In this document: positions 1 to 11,512 of the stretch, one piece after another
Position numbering within the stretch: the first letter of the stretch is position 1
Layout: every line of letters begins with the position of its first letter
Source of the DNA: Cryptomeria japonica
Taxonomy: Eukaryota; Streptophyta; Pinopsida; Cupressales; Cupressaceae
NCBI RefSeq assembly: GCF_030272615.1
Contig: NC_081414.1
Span: 53,151,636-53,215,635, forward strand
DNA: 64,000 bases
Reading direction: 5' to 3'
The notes under the pieces: model-generated
What the model saw: only the letters and a program-made list of their open reading frames with translations
Told to the model about the DNA's origin: nothing
Databases searched by the model: none
Program-made: the position numbers and the translations under genes

Positions 1-604
1 CTTAGAGAATTCAAGGATTGGAAATAATTTGAGATGGCTGTTTAAAGTATTTGAGCTCGTACAAGTTATCTCCAAAGTTTATATTGAGTAGGTAAGAAGT
101 AAAGTCTTTGTGTTATGCCGATTATTTGGTTAGAATAGAAAATATTGCAATATATATCAATCTTTGAGCTGGTAGTATATTGATATTTGGGTTATAGTGG
201 TTGAAAGGACTTAGGTATTCAAAAGAATCTTTGAGTTCTTGGTATACATGAGACTTGTCCCCAAGTCATTTTCAGAAAAAAAAGGAAGTAACATAAGACT
301 TTGTTCTTTCACAGACATTTTACTTCCTAATTAGCTTAGTTTTTAATATTACTACAAAATTTGAGTTTTTTTAGTTAAGAAGAAATCTATTCTGAAAAGA
401 GAATTAGATATAACTTGTTCTAAAAAAAGAGGACTAAGTTGTTGTGCCATCATGGAATAGTGTAAAGTTAGTAGGTAGATAGAATAGAAAGTAATTGCAA
501 TAGAAAGGGGGAGCCTTTGCTTACAATTAGGAGAGATCATATCTTGCCTTCTGAGAGATATTATCTCATGTGCTATCGTGAAACTCACTTTTTGTAAACC
601 TTCA
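1..604. other. unassigned AT-rich flank
   Basis: No credible coding region, LTR terminus or RNA gene is visible. It lies where the 5' LTR and gag start of element A would be expected, but I find no second copy of A's 3' LTR here, so A is probably truncated at its 5' end. Confidence 0.5.
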
Positions 605-632
605 TCATTTTAAATTTTTTTCATCCAACATA

Positions 633-887
633 TTGACACTCCAAATCCACTCTAGACCACCTACTAATTCTTTTAAGTCTAGTGAGTCATCCTCCATGAC
701 GACGACAAAGAAGCCAAGTGAGCCTTGCAATTTTTGTGGAAAGGAGGGACCTTTAGTCACCAAGTGTTGGAAGAGACTAGAGGATTTAGAAGAGGCCATG
801 CAGCAACATCACATTTCCACTGCTAAGTCTTCTTCCTCACACACAAGAAAAAATCAATCTCTTTCTATGATGACCTTGTATTTATAA
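633..887 (+). pseudogene. A: gag C-terminal fragment with degenerate zinc knuckle
   Basis: The frame contains CNFCGKEGPLVTKC, which has the spacing of a retroviral-type CCHC knuckle but with proline where the histidine should be. A serine-rich stretch follows, then a stop just before the protease. In Copia elements this knuckle binds packaged RNA; the His-to-Pro change would disable zinc binding. The start codon of gag is not identifiable, so coordinates mark the open part only. Confidence 0.7.
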
Positions 888-1410
888 GCTACTTGGATAC
901 TTGATTCTGGTGTTTCTCACCATATGACACACTCTTTGGATCTAGTAGATTCTCTTTTAGATTGTAGCACTACACAGACTAAGTGGGGGATTCTACTCAG
1001 CTTTTAGTGGCTGGTCCAGGTGTTATTCAGGTTGAGGATGCTTTTCTTCAAGATGTGCTTGTTGTTCTTGACATCTCCACCAACCTTCTCTCGGTGTATC
1101 AAATTTGTCATTTTGGGATAAGGAAGACACTTGAGTTCACACCACATGATGTAGTTATCAGAGACCTCCATGATCCTAATGTTATTATGGCTATTAGGAG
1201 TGTTGATCCTACATCTTGGTTATACCACTTTGATGGTTTTGAGAGTCCAACTCTTGTTGGTTCTTCCTTCATAACTCATGCAGATTGAGTGAGTAAGATT
1301 TGGCATAAACAATTTGGTCATATCAACTACAAGTATCTACAACAGATGAGAACTCAATCATTGGTGCTTGGCCTACATAAAATTTCTTGAACAAATGGTC
1401 TTTGTTGAGG
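888..1410 (+). pseudogene. A: protease and GAG-pre-integrase fragment
   Basis: Directly after the stop at 885-887 the same frame reads ATWILDSGVSHHMTHS, the Copia aspartic protease active site (D-S-G) with its usual flanks. The frame shifts near 970 and continues through 983-1288 with the typical protease C-terminus (DISTNLLSVYQIC). From about 1295 the pre-integrase motif WHKQFGHINYKYLQQM is readable. Stops and at least one frameshift separate the pieces, so no product is expected. Confidence 0.75.
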
Positions 1411-1414
1411 TTGT

Positions 1415-1648
1415 TTGCTTGGAAAGCATCACCAAGATTTTTTTCCTTCAGGTAGAACCCACTATGCTAAGGCACCCTTGGAGTTAATTCATAGAGACCC
1501 GATGTCCTTTCTAGCTCAATCTTTTTTGGGGGCCAGGTATGTGCTCACTTTCATTGATGAATTCTCCGAGCATTTTGGGGTTTCTCTTATGAGTCAAGCC
1601 ATTTTGGCTGATCCATATAAGTTTTTAGATGCGGCAAGTATTCTTTAG
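1415..1648 (+). pseudogene. A: integrase N-terminal remnant
   Basis: The frame begins with the end of the integrase zinc-binding region and runs into the first catalytic segment (PLELIHRDPMSFL, then RYVLTFIDEFSEHFGVSL). In Copia integrases the first catalytic aspartate lies in the LIHxD motif, which is retained here. The remaining core with the second Asp and the Glu is absent, because the frame passes after about 1600 into the linker that normally precedes RT. This is an internal deletion of several hundred bases. Confidence 0.7.
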
Positions 1649-3060
1649 TGGGATATGCTTATGGCAGAGGAGTATTCTTCACTGATGAAGAATAATGGTT
1701 AGGATTTAGTTCCTCTTCCTAATGGAAGAAAGTTGGTGCAATGCAAGTGGGTGTATCGAACCAAGTATATTGTAGATGGTTCCATTGATAAAGATAAGGC
1801 ACATATTGTGCTAAGGAGTTTTCTTAGGTTGAAGGCATTGGATATTCTAAGAATTTTGCTCTAGTTCCCAGGATGGATTATATTCACCTTGTACTTTGTC
1901 TTGAAACTTAATAGTGATGGTCAATATATCAAATATATGTGAAGAGTGCCTTCTTGCATGGTGGTCTTCATGACAAAATCTATATGTAGTAGCCATAGGG
2001 CTTTGTGCAAGACCCTTCACTTGTTTGTAGGCTTCAACGTTTATTATATGGTCTTGAACATGCCTCTCAAGCTTAGTATGAGAAGAAGGACACTTCTTTA
2101 CTATCTATTTGTTTCTCACATTGTCATTTTGATCCCACAATTTACACTCTATGATGGGAGGTAGATAGTTTTATTTTGGCCTTGTATGTGGATGATCCAA
2201 TTCTTATAGGTAGTTCTTCTTCCATGATTCAGAGTATTCAAAGAGAATTGATGGAGTGGTTCAATATGATAGATCTTGGTCTTCTACACTACTTCCTTGG
2301 TCTTCAGGTTATTCAATCTTCAAATGGGAAGTTTGTTTGCCAGTAGAAGTATGCTGTTGATATGATTCAAAGATTTGGCATGCTTGATTGAAAGCCTTCC
2401 ATCACACCATTTTAGTCAGTTGTTGTATTATCTTCTAGTTGTTTTACTCCTTCAGTTGATGCTACATTATATAGGAAGTTGGTTGGCAGTCTTTTACCTA
2501 ACACACACTCATCCTAATATTTCCTTTGTAGTTGGTCTAGCCTCTCAGTTTTATCACAATTCATAGAGAGTCACTAGAAGGCTGCCAAATGTATCTTGAG
2601 GTATGTTCAAGGCATATTGCACTTTGGCATTCATTAACCATTAGGAGATTCTAGATTGTTGGCTTCATTGACTCAAATTGTGTCAATGATGTTAATGATC
2701 AAAAGTCTACTTTTGGTTTTTTTTTTTTTTTTTTTTATTAGTTTTGAACCCATTGTATGGTCTTTTAAGAAGAAATATTCTATTGTGTTGAGCATCAAGC
2801 AGTAGTTCTTGCTAGCCAAGAGGTCTTATGTCTTCATCACTTGTTGACATAGTTTAGTTTCCCTCTTGATAGTCCCACTACTCTTTGGTATGACAATCAG
2901 AGTGTCATTCACATTTCCTACAACTCAATGGAGCTTTAGAGGATTAAGCACATTAAGATCCACATGCACTTCATTCAACAGTTGATTTAGGATGGTCTTC
3001 TCACCTTAGATTACACACCTATAAAGGATTAGGTTGCAAACATCTTTACTAAGCTTTTGG
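1649..3060 (+). pseudogene. A: reverse transcriptase and RNase H remnant
   Basis: Readable landmarks in order: MAEEYSSLMKN near 1660 and LVQCKWVYRTKYIVDGSI near 1735, typical of the Copia RT entry; an intact catalytic YVDD at 2185-2196; a region near 2570-2600 matching the segment before RNase H; a T-run at about 2719-2737 that interrupts it; and IKHIKIHMHFIQQLI near 2945, the decayed end of RNase H. The region is spread over several frames with many stops. It is an old inactive copy. Confidence 0.75.
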
Positions 3061-3350
3061 CATCCCCCTCATTCTCTTCAATTGGGGTTTATTCTTGGGG
3101 TGAAGGAAGTTGTTTTTTGGGGGGTGTTTTTGAGGCATTCCTTCCTTTAGTAGCTCATGTCTTTTTCATGCATTGTATCTCTCATTTTTGGAGAGGGTTT
3201 TTTTTCCATGTGGTTTTCCCAATTTTCCCCACTTAGAGAGACTTCTTTTTTGTACTTAGGTACCTAATTGAGATTTTAGTTTCTAGGACCCATATTGCAT
3301 TCATGCATTTAAAGGTTTTTTACTTCTCCCTAAGTTTCATTTCAGTGGGG

Positions 3351-3640
3351 TGTTTGAGCATTTTAACAACTAGTTATGCTTTTTTGATTAAGTTCACTTA
3401 GTTGTGCTTCTAATTTAGCTAGAGTTAAATTTTTTTTAGCTCCTCATGCTTGCACTTTAATTCTCCTAATTTTTTCTCAGGACATATTTGTGATTTCTTT
3501 ATAATCACATCATATTATAGTTGTAATTCATTATGTAATAATTTCTTTTGAGGAATATAGCTTTGTTTTGCTTTTGTCATTTGACTACGGTGTTGTTTGT
3601 TTGTTGTTTGATCTTACAGGTACTTGTGTTGTAAAATTCA
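3351..3640 (+). repeat. A: 3' LTR (end uncertain)
   Basis: A short G run (3347-3350) is followed by TG at 3351, like the PPT-to-LTR junction of P, where a run of G precedes TGTTAGAG. The LTR seems to run to about 3640, but with no partner copy its right end and any TSD cannot be set. Confidence 0.5.
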
Positions 3641-4645
3641 ATAGAATTTTGACATGCATGTCTATTGATAAAATAAGATAGATTATTACAAATACTAGCC
3701 CTTAAAAAATAGTTTCAAAAGAAAGAAAATGACACAAAAACTCTTTTAAAATATTTTTATAAAATTGAGAAAAGAAAAGTAAGACAACCTCAATTAAAAA
3801 TAATTATCACAAATTTAAACAATGTCAACAAATGACCACTATATTCCAAGATTCACATCCTCAATAAAAACTAATATTTAAGCTTGAATGACTAAACCAC
3901 ACAACAATTTTATCTAAAGAGCATTATCCAGTTCAAAATGGTAAGTCATGAAAATTGATCTAATTATATTTTGAGGATGATAAATTTACATAATTATATA
4001 AGAGTTTTAAGTAAAGTTAATGAAAGTGTCCATAACATGGCTCACTCTACTCCTGCACTTGACTTTCATGCTCATGGAATGGAAAATGGGGTCCTTGGTG
4101 AGGGTGTCATAGGTTTAGGTGCACCCATGACTTCTAGATCTCCTACAAGTGGATTGGTGCTGATTCAGATGTTGCTTCAGCTTTGCATGTGCTCTTCATC
4201 CCAGTTGTCCATAGGACCCCAAATTTTCAGCAAGTCGAGGATGTCACCAAATATTCAATTTCACTGGGGAATTGAGTGCATTCTCCTATTGTCCCTGAAA
4301 AATAAATTGGTGCTAGAGCTTCGAGTGCATTCGTTGTCCTTGACAAAAAAAATAGAGAGATTCTATATTTTTGGAAAAGATTCTAAATAATCCCAGGCAA
4401 CACAAAAAAAATTAATTCATGGGACCACCTCTTCCTTAAAAATAGAGCTTAAGCCCCCCTCATGGGACCATGCCTTATTGCCACTTGTCAAACATCTAAG
4501 ATTAATTTCTATTAAAAATAGTTTTAGAGAGAAATGAATTAGTTTTACCTGTTTTTATTATGCACGCATAAGTATATTATATTCATGAGACCACCAACTT
4601 CCCTAAATTTCAGACTTTAAATTTATAAGTTGAACTACACTACAA
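3641..4645. other. intergenic DNA with dispersed repeat modules
   Basis: Contains an AT-rich stretch, then short modules that recur at 34390-35410: a segment at 3960-4025 resembles 35335-35405; 4372-4470 resembles 34500-34600; 4580-4612 resembles 35050-35080. The recurring core is CATGGGACC followed by ACC or CC. An open frame exists at 3971-4390, but it has no recognisable motif and overlaps these repeats, so I do not call a gene. Confidence 0.5.
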
Positions 4646-4650
4646 AATTA

Positions 4651-5760
4651 TGTTGGAATCAAGGAACACTGAGAGGGGGGGGGGGGGGGTGAATCAGTGT
4701 TCTGCAATCTTTAACATTATTAATTTGATTCTTCAATCATCTAATGCAAATCAACAAAAGAAAGATGTAAGCACATAAAGCGAATATCCACAACACCATA
4801 ACACAAAGATTTTTGTATGTGGAAACCTAGTTAAGGGAAAAACCATGGTGGGATTGAGACCCACAATATTAATATACTCTATTAGAAGTATAGAAATATT
4901 ACATAGGGGAATGTAAATGCATTCAGGCACACTACCTAGAGCTCACTGCTCATATTACAATAAGGACTACAACCCTGGAAGGCTCACTACCTTACAAAAT
5001 GATTACAAAAGATAATTGGAATGTCTAAACTGAGAAACATACAGTTCCGGTTAAGCACAAAATATATAATCTTACACTACTTTTTTCTGCTATTCTTTTA
5101 TATTCTAAAGCACAAATCTTTCACTTGCACACATGAAACTGTGCACAATCAATCATAAACACTTTTCACACATCCACCAATCTATAAAATTTTCATATCC
5201 AATGGTAATTTATATCCACAACATCAAATTGGGTCTTCTACATGTTAGCTTCAAGAACACTATACAAATGATGAAATGTGTATATAAAGTTGGCTCAATC
5301 CTAACTCCAAAGTATATGCGGACCAAAAAGAATTGTCCACACACTTCCCATATGCTGGGTAAACATCCTCAAACACAAAAACAATCACCAAAATTACTTC
5401 ATCAAATCCGCACAATGATTTCTCACACATGTTGGCCATACCACACTGTTCATCCTATAAACTTGTACACTAGATCTTCCAACTTGTACGAGAGTTTTCA
5501 CCAGAGGCTAAGATCATGGAATATTATTATATACACATATTTCAAGCTTCTCATGGGTCCACAACACAAAATATTCAACATAGATGAAATGCCAACCAAA
5601 ATACTGTAATCTGTTGGATGTCCTGTTCTATCTCACTAGACCTATCCAAAACTCAATCACTCTTCCAGTATGAAAAAATATTGAACCATGGATGTGATTA
5701 CTGACATGAGTTTCCATTAATGACAACACCTAACTATCTGTGTGGTGTCTCTTGCCAACA
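4651..5760 (-). repeat. B: 3' LTR (left copy)
   Basis: 1,110 bp, TGTTGGAATC to CTTGCCAACA. It carries a run of 15 G near 4675-4689 followed by tgaatca, a motif shared with the other LTRs D, E and F. It pairs with 17578-18700. Confidence 0.9.
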
Positions 5761-5923
5761 ATCTCCCCCTTTGGCATTGATGACATCACTTAGTGAAATG
5801 ACTAAGTGTCAGAACCAAAACCAAAACACTATACACTGCAACCAAAAATCCAAAATTGCAAAAATAAAAAAGACTCTTCCTAAGATTATTACAATATTTT
5901 TCACTCTTCTATAGTCCCCTTTT
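5761..5923 (-). promoter_or_regulatory. B: polypurine tract(s) for plus-strand priming
   Basis: On the minus strand the sequence touching the LTR reads CCAAAGGGGGAGAT (5761-5774), a classic PPT at the correct position. A second weaker tract, AAAAGGGGAC, lies at about 5914-5923. Paired or multiple PPTs are a known trait of Sireviruses. Confidence 0.75.
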
Positions 5924-6045
5924 GACATCAATGGAAAATATAGTGTTCCTGATGCCAAAATTCAAGCCAAAATTTTATATACAAACTACATATACACACA
6001 GACCTTGCAAAAACTTACAAAAACTTGAAGATATTTGCATAAGTG

Positions 6046-7494
6046 TGATGGTATGATGAAAGAATAAGTATCTGGTAGACTACTGAGAGGGGGGGGGTGA
6101 GTCAATAAATAGAAAAATTGATACAAACTTCCCAAACTCAAACTCAAATGTACAAAGTAAACTTATCAATGAAATATCACTGTCAAGATCAATACTCATA
6201 AGAATACCGGTTGACTGTTACAACAACTTAACAGTAAAAACATTTAACTTGTAAACATCCAAATGCTTTATCATATGCCAATGCTTCATTTCTCAATGCT
6301 TCCTGTTATCATGCCTTATCATAAATAGTTAAGTAGTTAATCAAATCAACCATAAGATCATAACCACAAAAACATTCGTCACATGACACAAGTATTTATA
6401 TGTGGAAAACCCAAATAGGTAAAAACCATGGTGAGATGGGAATCACAAGATAATATCTAAATTCTTCTGAAGATCATCCTATTAGGAGCCAAGCCTGTTA
6501 AAGCTTTTACAAAAGTCCTATTAAGAACTGATCCTGTTAGGAATCACCTGGTTAAGGGATTGACTACAAATGCCTCATTAGAAGCAAATACCCTATAAGG
6601 AGTAACCTCAGTAGAGGAATTGAAAATCCAATCTAATGGACCACCTTGTTAGAGGATTTAATAAGTAACCAAGCTTGTTAGAGCTTACTTGGTTAGGGGA
6701 TTTTAATTATGTCATAATTGTTAGAAAACAATAGGAGTTTCTTGATCTGTCTGAATAACACTACACTTGCTTGATCAGATCCATTTAAGCTTCTATCTGC
6801 CTTTACTCAAACTGCAGACTCATTCTCCAGTTCAGGAACCACACACTGAACTGATTTCTGCCAACTCTTGCCAACACTAAACAAAACAACTTCATTGACC
6901 TTAAATACAAATCAATTAGGTCGGTAACACAACAAAAATCTAATCCTCTCATCGAGATTACAAACAAGTTGGTACAAGCATGACCGTTGGATTTCATAGC
7001 AATCTCTACACATCAACCAATAAAACCTCAACCGCTCCTTGATTACCGCTTCATTGAGCTCAGTAACTCATCACGTGCTTTGCATTAGATGCAATACACT
7101 TTTCTCATTCCCTAGAAAAACAAACAAAAAAACAAGCCAAAACAATTGACCTTGTCTTCATACAATGACCTTACGTGTCACCATCATTACTACTCAACAT
7201 CAGATCATAAACCAACATAACCAATTCAACAACCTTAATCGATTAGGGTTTAACAAAATCAACTGGTAGGGTTTACCGGTTACATAACATAGAAAGGTTT
7301 TAACCTTTTACTCCGATTACCGGTTCAACTCACAAACTTACATACTGATTTACAATATCCTTCACAAAGCTCTTCTTACCAGTTACAAGACAATATCAAC
7401 AATAACAATAATATCAACAATATCATTACCGGTTCAATTGACATCAATGACAACATAACATATAATTAATGCAATCTTAATGCAAATGCCAACA
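6046..7494 (-). mobile_element. F: solo LTR nested in B
   Basis: 1,449 bp starting TGATGG and ending GCCAACA, flanked by a perfect 5-bp TSD aagtg (6041-6045 and 7495-7499). It carries the G-run motif (9 G near 6089-6097) followed by tgagtca, and the element-typical segment GTGGAAAACCCAAATAGG near 6401, as in E. No internal region or second LTR is present, so it is best explained as the product of LTR-LTR recombination. It is related to, but distinct from, the LTR of E. Confidence 0.87.
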
Positions 7495-7499
7495 AAGTG

Positions 7500-7796
7500 T
7501 TCTTCAATGTCCAAATGGCTATCCCGACCCTTCATGAGACTCTCCAAGATAGATATTACTCTCTATCATGAAGATATCTACATAAGTGTTCTTGAATGAA
7601 TCCAAATGTCTATCTCGACCAATAATTCTCTCCCTGTCATAGCTCAAACTCTTAATTTTTTCAAGTAAGGATATTACTTGATCTTCATGATTGCGCATAG
7701 GAACTAACAATGGATCAAATCACTAAGATATCTGAGCTAACTGATTTTCAAGTTCCTTGGTCTTCTTCTCAATATCCATAGCGAACTTTGACAGTG
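7500..7796 (-). pseudogene. B: distal part of ORF2 (coiled-coil tail)
   Basis: Minus-strand continuation of the B ORF2 at 13144-15927 after the G insertion. If G and one TSD copy are ignored, the frame carries on in phase from 13144 to 7796, which supports both the insertion and the ORF. The segment is rich in charged residues (KKTKELENQLAQ, then LLEKIKSLSYDRERIIGRD) and looks helical or coiled-coil. It contains stops near 7725 and ends about 7515. Function unknown. Confidence 0.6.
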
Positions 7797-7801
7797 ATAG
7801 A

Positions 7802-8818
7802 TGTGAGGATTGTTTTGGACAAATTTTCTCGTTTTGGTTAAATTATCTTTTCTCGCTATTTTTAAAATTTTGTCTAAGACTTATTTTCTTTGAAATTTGC
7901 CTTACCGGTCATGAATTTAATTGGAAATCCTTTTGGCCTGTGTCACGTTAAATTATGGTCTTCTTGTGTCCTAGGTCGATTAAGTTTTGTTCCCTCGGAT
8001 GTAACTTTAAAGGGTTTGCAATTCGTCATGTGCCTGAATTATCTTAAGGTGGGCCTCAATCAACGAAATTTTTTGTGCTAGCACTGAGTTGTTATCTGAT
8101 GTGGTGGACAAAGCATACCAAAATTGTTTCTCGGGACTCAATAGAATCTTCATTCTGAGTCCTGAGTTGAATAAGTCACATAAATGTTTCTCAGAACTTG
8201 ATGAGCATGGTGTCAGGTGTTCAACGAGTGCCTGAGAGGAATGTTATGACTCCAACCAAAGGTTACATGACACTTGATGAATGAGTTGTCTTTGTTTTGA
8301 TGAATCCTGAGAAGAGGATGAATGCGCTGAATGTTGGTGACCAAGTAGGATCCAACGTGTCAACTCGGGCCTTGCCAAGGTAGATTTTTTGATCCCGACG
8401 AGTGCTGAGAGAATTAAATAAAGTGACAAGACAATCAATGTGATTGACAACTCCCTCGATTGTGGTTATTTGAATTTCACCGCCTGTCATCCATTATTTG
8501 AGATCAACGATGCATATTTAAACCTGTGTAAAAGCTCATTTGCACAATCATTGTTCGCACAAACTTCATTTATGAGAAGGGGATGGTTTGTTCGAGTTTA
8601 GAACAATTTTGGTCACGAATTGCTGAAAAGTTTTGGTGCGGAGTTGAGAAACCAAGTTGTGAAGGCGTCCAAACAGCTATAAAGGTCAAAGAACGCAAGT
8701 AAAATTCAGTAAGTCTTGCTACCCATCTCTATAGTTTCCTTCAAAGAGCATGATAAAAATTAATTGTAGCCTTAGTTAAAGTATTATCAGTCTAGGGTAA
8801 TCTTGAGATAAGTTTGAA
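7802..8818 (+). other. G: left non-coding region, possible promoter/leader
   Basis: No ORF of note. It contains TATA-like motifs near 8513 (catatttaaa) and 8681 (ctataaagg), both upstream of the ATG at 8819, fitting a leader or LTR promoter. It is clearly less AT-rich than its surroundings. Confidence 0.4.
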
Positions 8819-9060
8819 ATGCCCACTTCTTTGAAAGCTTCACAGCCTATGGAACCAAGGCCAAAAGACAAAAGAAAGATAAAAACCTTCATGATGATTT
8901 AATTGCTCAATTGCTTAGGTCATCTTATAGACCTAGGAGAAGGGCTGGTGTTGTGAGGTTTGTGGATAAGCAATCCGATTGTAGGAAGAGCTATTTTAAA
9001 GTCAGGGGACATCATATCTTCAAATGTTTTTATATGAAATCAAAGTTTTGCAATTCCTGA

Positions 9061-10290
9061 ATGTAACCCATGGAGATTAGGACTGGCTAGATTAGTCGTT
9101 CCTAATGTTTATCTCAGTATAGAATTAATCAAATCTTTGGCAAAGTGTTGTAATCCTAAAGTCCGATACATCAGGTCCATGAATGGGAGGTTGTTAGACA
9201 TTAACAAGTATACAATACTGGAAGTGTTTGGATTAGAAGACTGTAGGGATTGCAATACATAGATTAATTTGGAAAACCTCAAGGCAGAATATGATGCTAT
9301 AAAGGGGTTCTTCAGAAGGAAATGGTTTCCCATTCATAGACCTAGATACAAAGATAATTTGCAAAAGTTTGCTAGGAATGAGCAACCCCCATACAAGGTG
9401 GATTTGTTTTACATATATTTTGAACTAACTTATTATGCAATCTGTCAGGTGTTGGGATACAATGAGGACTCTATGATGCCTAAGGAACTAATGTTTCTTT
9501 CTTGCAATGTGCAAGGTGAGACTGATTACAAGTGTTATGATTACCCCCAATTTGTTGTAAATGCATTACATGAATCACTAGTAAGAATTCAACAAGGTGG
9601 TTCAAAAGTAACTTTAAAATGGTACTCATTACTGATGCACATGATATTGTTCCAAGGACAAAAGTATGGTGTATAAGACCCTTTGCATAATGTAAGGCCT
9701 GTTCAGAAGGGTGCCAAGCTGTCAGTCCATTTATGGACTGCTATTTGGGAGAATGGATATCAACATTCTTAGGCTCTAATGTTTGAACGGTACTTTGTCA
9801 GGAGGATATATATTGCGTGTGGTATAGAAGTTCCTCGGCTAAAAAAGAAAGTAATGAATTTCTTAAGACCAAAGGGGAAGGAAAAGGAACTCAATGTGAG
9901 TATTGACCATAATTGGGATAATTGGTATTTAGATGAGAAATATTCATACATTAGGGTGTATGGATTTAAAGGAAAGCCACATATGCTGCCTTTCATAGTC
10001 CCAAATAGATTGGCTGCTTTAGAAATTGTGTGGCAAATGTATGAAGATTCAACTCCTTTCATAAACAACTAAAAGGGATCTTTCTTGCCCATGTGTTTGG
10101 TGATTAGTGATTTTGAAATCAATACAAATAAAGGTTTTCAGGAAGCCATTAAATTTCTTATGTCTTTTCATTTCCCATTGGGATTGACAACTATAGAATT
10201 TGACCCGAAGGGAATTATACTTCTTCTAAAAGGACAATGACATTGGGAAAAGTTCAACATGGATTTGAACTCTGAGAAGAATTAATAAGG
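9061..10290 (+). pseudogene. G: helical domain segment of the unknown ORF
   Basis: The best-preserved open stretches are 9269-9676 and 9779-10072, joined in a compatible frame by stops near 9260, 9675 and 9772. Features: VPNVYLSIELIKSL then NGRLLDINKYTILEVFGLE, followed by a helix-rich stretch with ALHESLVRIQQGG and LKWYSLLMHMILFQGQKYG. The order 'short strand, I-N/T-x3-I, GL, then L-x3-L ... FKW/Y-x2-L' is shared with B ORF2. Function unknown. Confidence 0.5.
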
Positions 10291-10303
10291 AATTGTAATT
10301 CTT

Positions 10304-11152
10304 ATGAGGAAGTACAAACAAGGAGATCGATATACTTTAAGGTACAAAAGTATGAGAGCAGGAAAAGGTTGGAAGACCCTTTCTTATGAAGGACTTTTCC
10401 TGGAAGAACATGATAGAGTAGCAAGAATGGAAAGAATTATTCAAAATGCCCATGTTCTTCTTGCCACTTTGCCTATTCCTCCACCCCCATCCCCAAGTTC
10501 TTCAACTTTTGAAGTAGGTGGGTCAATTGAGGTTCCTCCTTTAGCTAGAGTGTCTCTGACACCATCTTCATGTGTTAATTTATCTCAAGAAGGTGGAGAT
10601 ACAAGAAAATCTCAAGAGGAAATGGAAGTAACCCAAGAGGTGAGGTTTCAACCTTACATTCCACCTGATGAAGATAATGATGACTTGATTCAGATAAGTA
10701 GTTATTTGATAGAAGATGTGAGAAGAAAGGCTTCAGAGTCTTTCATATCTGATGATCAATTCATTAAGTCTCGAGAATTCAAATTGTTTATATATAAGTG
10801 GAAAGGGAAAGAAATCACCAGAGGATTAACATAAATCCCTAGTGAGAAGAGGGATGAATATAATATAAAGTTCCATGTAGGGCTCAAGGAGGAGTTTGAT
10901 CAAATGCCACTCGAGAAGGGGAGGAAATTACTCAAAGAAATTGGATGTCTGATTATCCCTGGGATGGATCTATCCTCTAATATTGTTTTTGACAATCTGA
11001 GGAGAGTAAAAAAGTTCAATTGCAACCTTACAGATGAAGGATATGACAAACTTTGTTTTGGTTCAGAGTTTAGACCTTCTGATAAAACTCTTTCCACATG
11101 GTGTATCTATCCTGAGGGACAAAGGCCAAAATTGATTAATGACATGAATTAA
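10304..11152 (+). pseudogene. G: proline/serine linker and second globular segment
   Basis: An open frame runs 10304-10834, and 10904-11152 continues after a stop. The first part is basic, then has a run LPIPPPPSPSSS near residue 55 and an acidic end (PPDEDNDD). The second part reads EEFDQMPLEKGRKLLKEIGC and is moderately hydrophobic. No family recognised. Confidence 0.45.
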
Positions 11153-11512
11153 GTAATTGGACAGTTCATGGTGTACTGGCTTAAGGATATTCCTGCTAGT
11201 GATGTAGTTGATGTAAATGTGAATGTTGCATTATTTACGTAGGCAAAGGTTAAGGAGTTGAGTGAAACAATTGCACATATTACCCAAGAAAACATTGAGT
11301 TGGGAGAAGCATTAGGAGATTCAAAAGGGAAAAACTTGCTGTTGGAGGATGAAAATACCATCTTAAAGTTGCAAACTAGCCTCATATATGAAAGAAATTA
11401 AAGAGAAGAGGCTGAGAAATAGATGCTAATAATGCAACATGAGGTGATGTGTTTGAAAAGGGATCTTAGAATGAGCAGGTTTACATGAGCCCAAGATTAT
11501 ATCAAGAGTAGG

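Larger units (their letters stand above)
605..3640 (+). mobile_element. element A: degenerate Ty1/Copia retrotransposon with 3' LTR
   Basis: Fragments of a Copia polyprotein appear in Copia order on the plus strand: gag zinc knuckle, protease, GAG-pre-integrase, integrase start, RT, RNase H, then a pyrimidine-rich non-coding stretch and a TG-starting 3' LTR near 3351. Every domain is broken by stops or shifts, and most of the integrase core is deleted, because sequence near 1640 jumps straight from the integrase N-terminus to the segment just before RT. No 5' LTR is seen, so the left limit is approximate. The segment 3170-3350 is clearly related to the segment before the 3' LTR of element P (41250-41435), placing A and P in one lineage. 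Confidence 0.85.

Noticed and set aside
1-604. 5' LTR of element A
   Set aside because: No similarity to the 3' LTR candidate at 3351-3640, and no PBS motif before the gag remnant.
3971-4390. 139-codon plus-strand open frame
   Set aside because: Overlaps dispersed repeat modules, has no motif or homology I recognise, and no conserved context.
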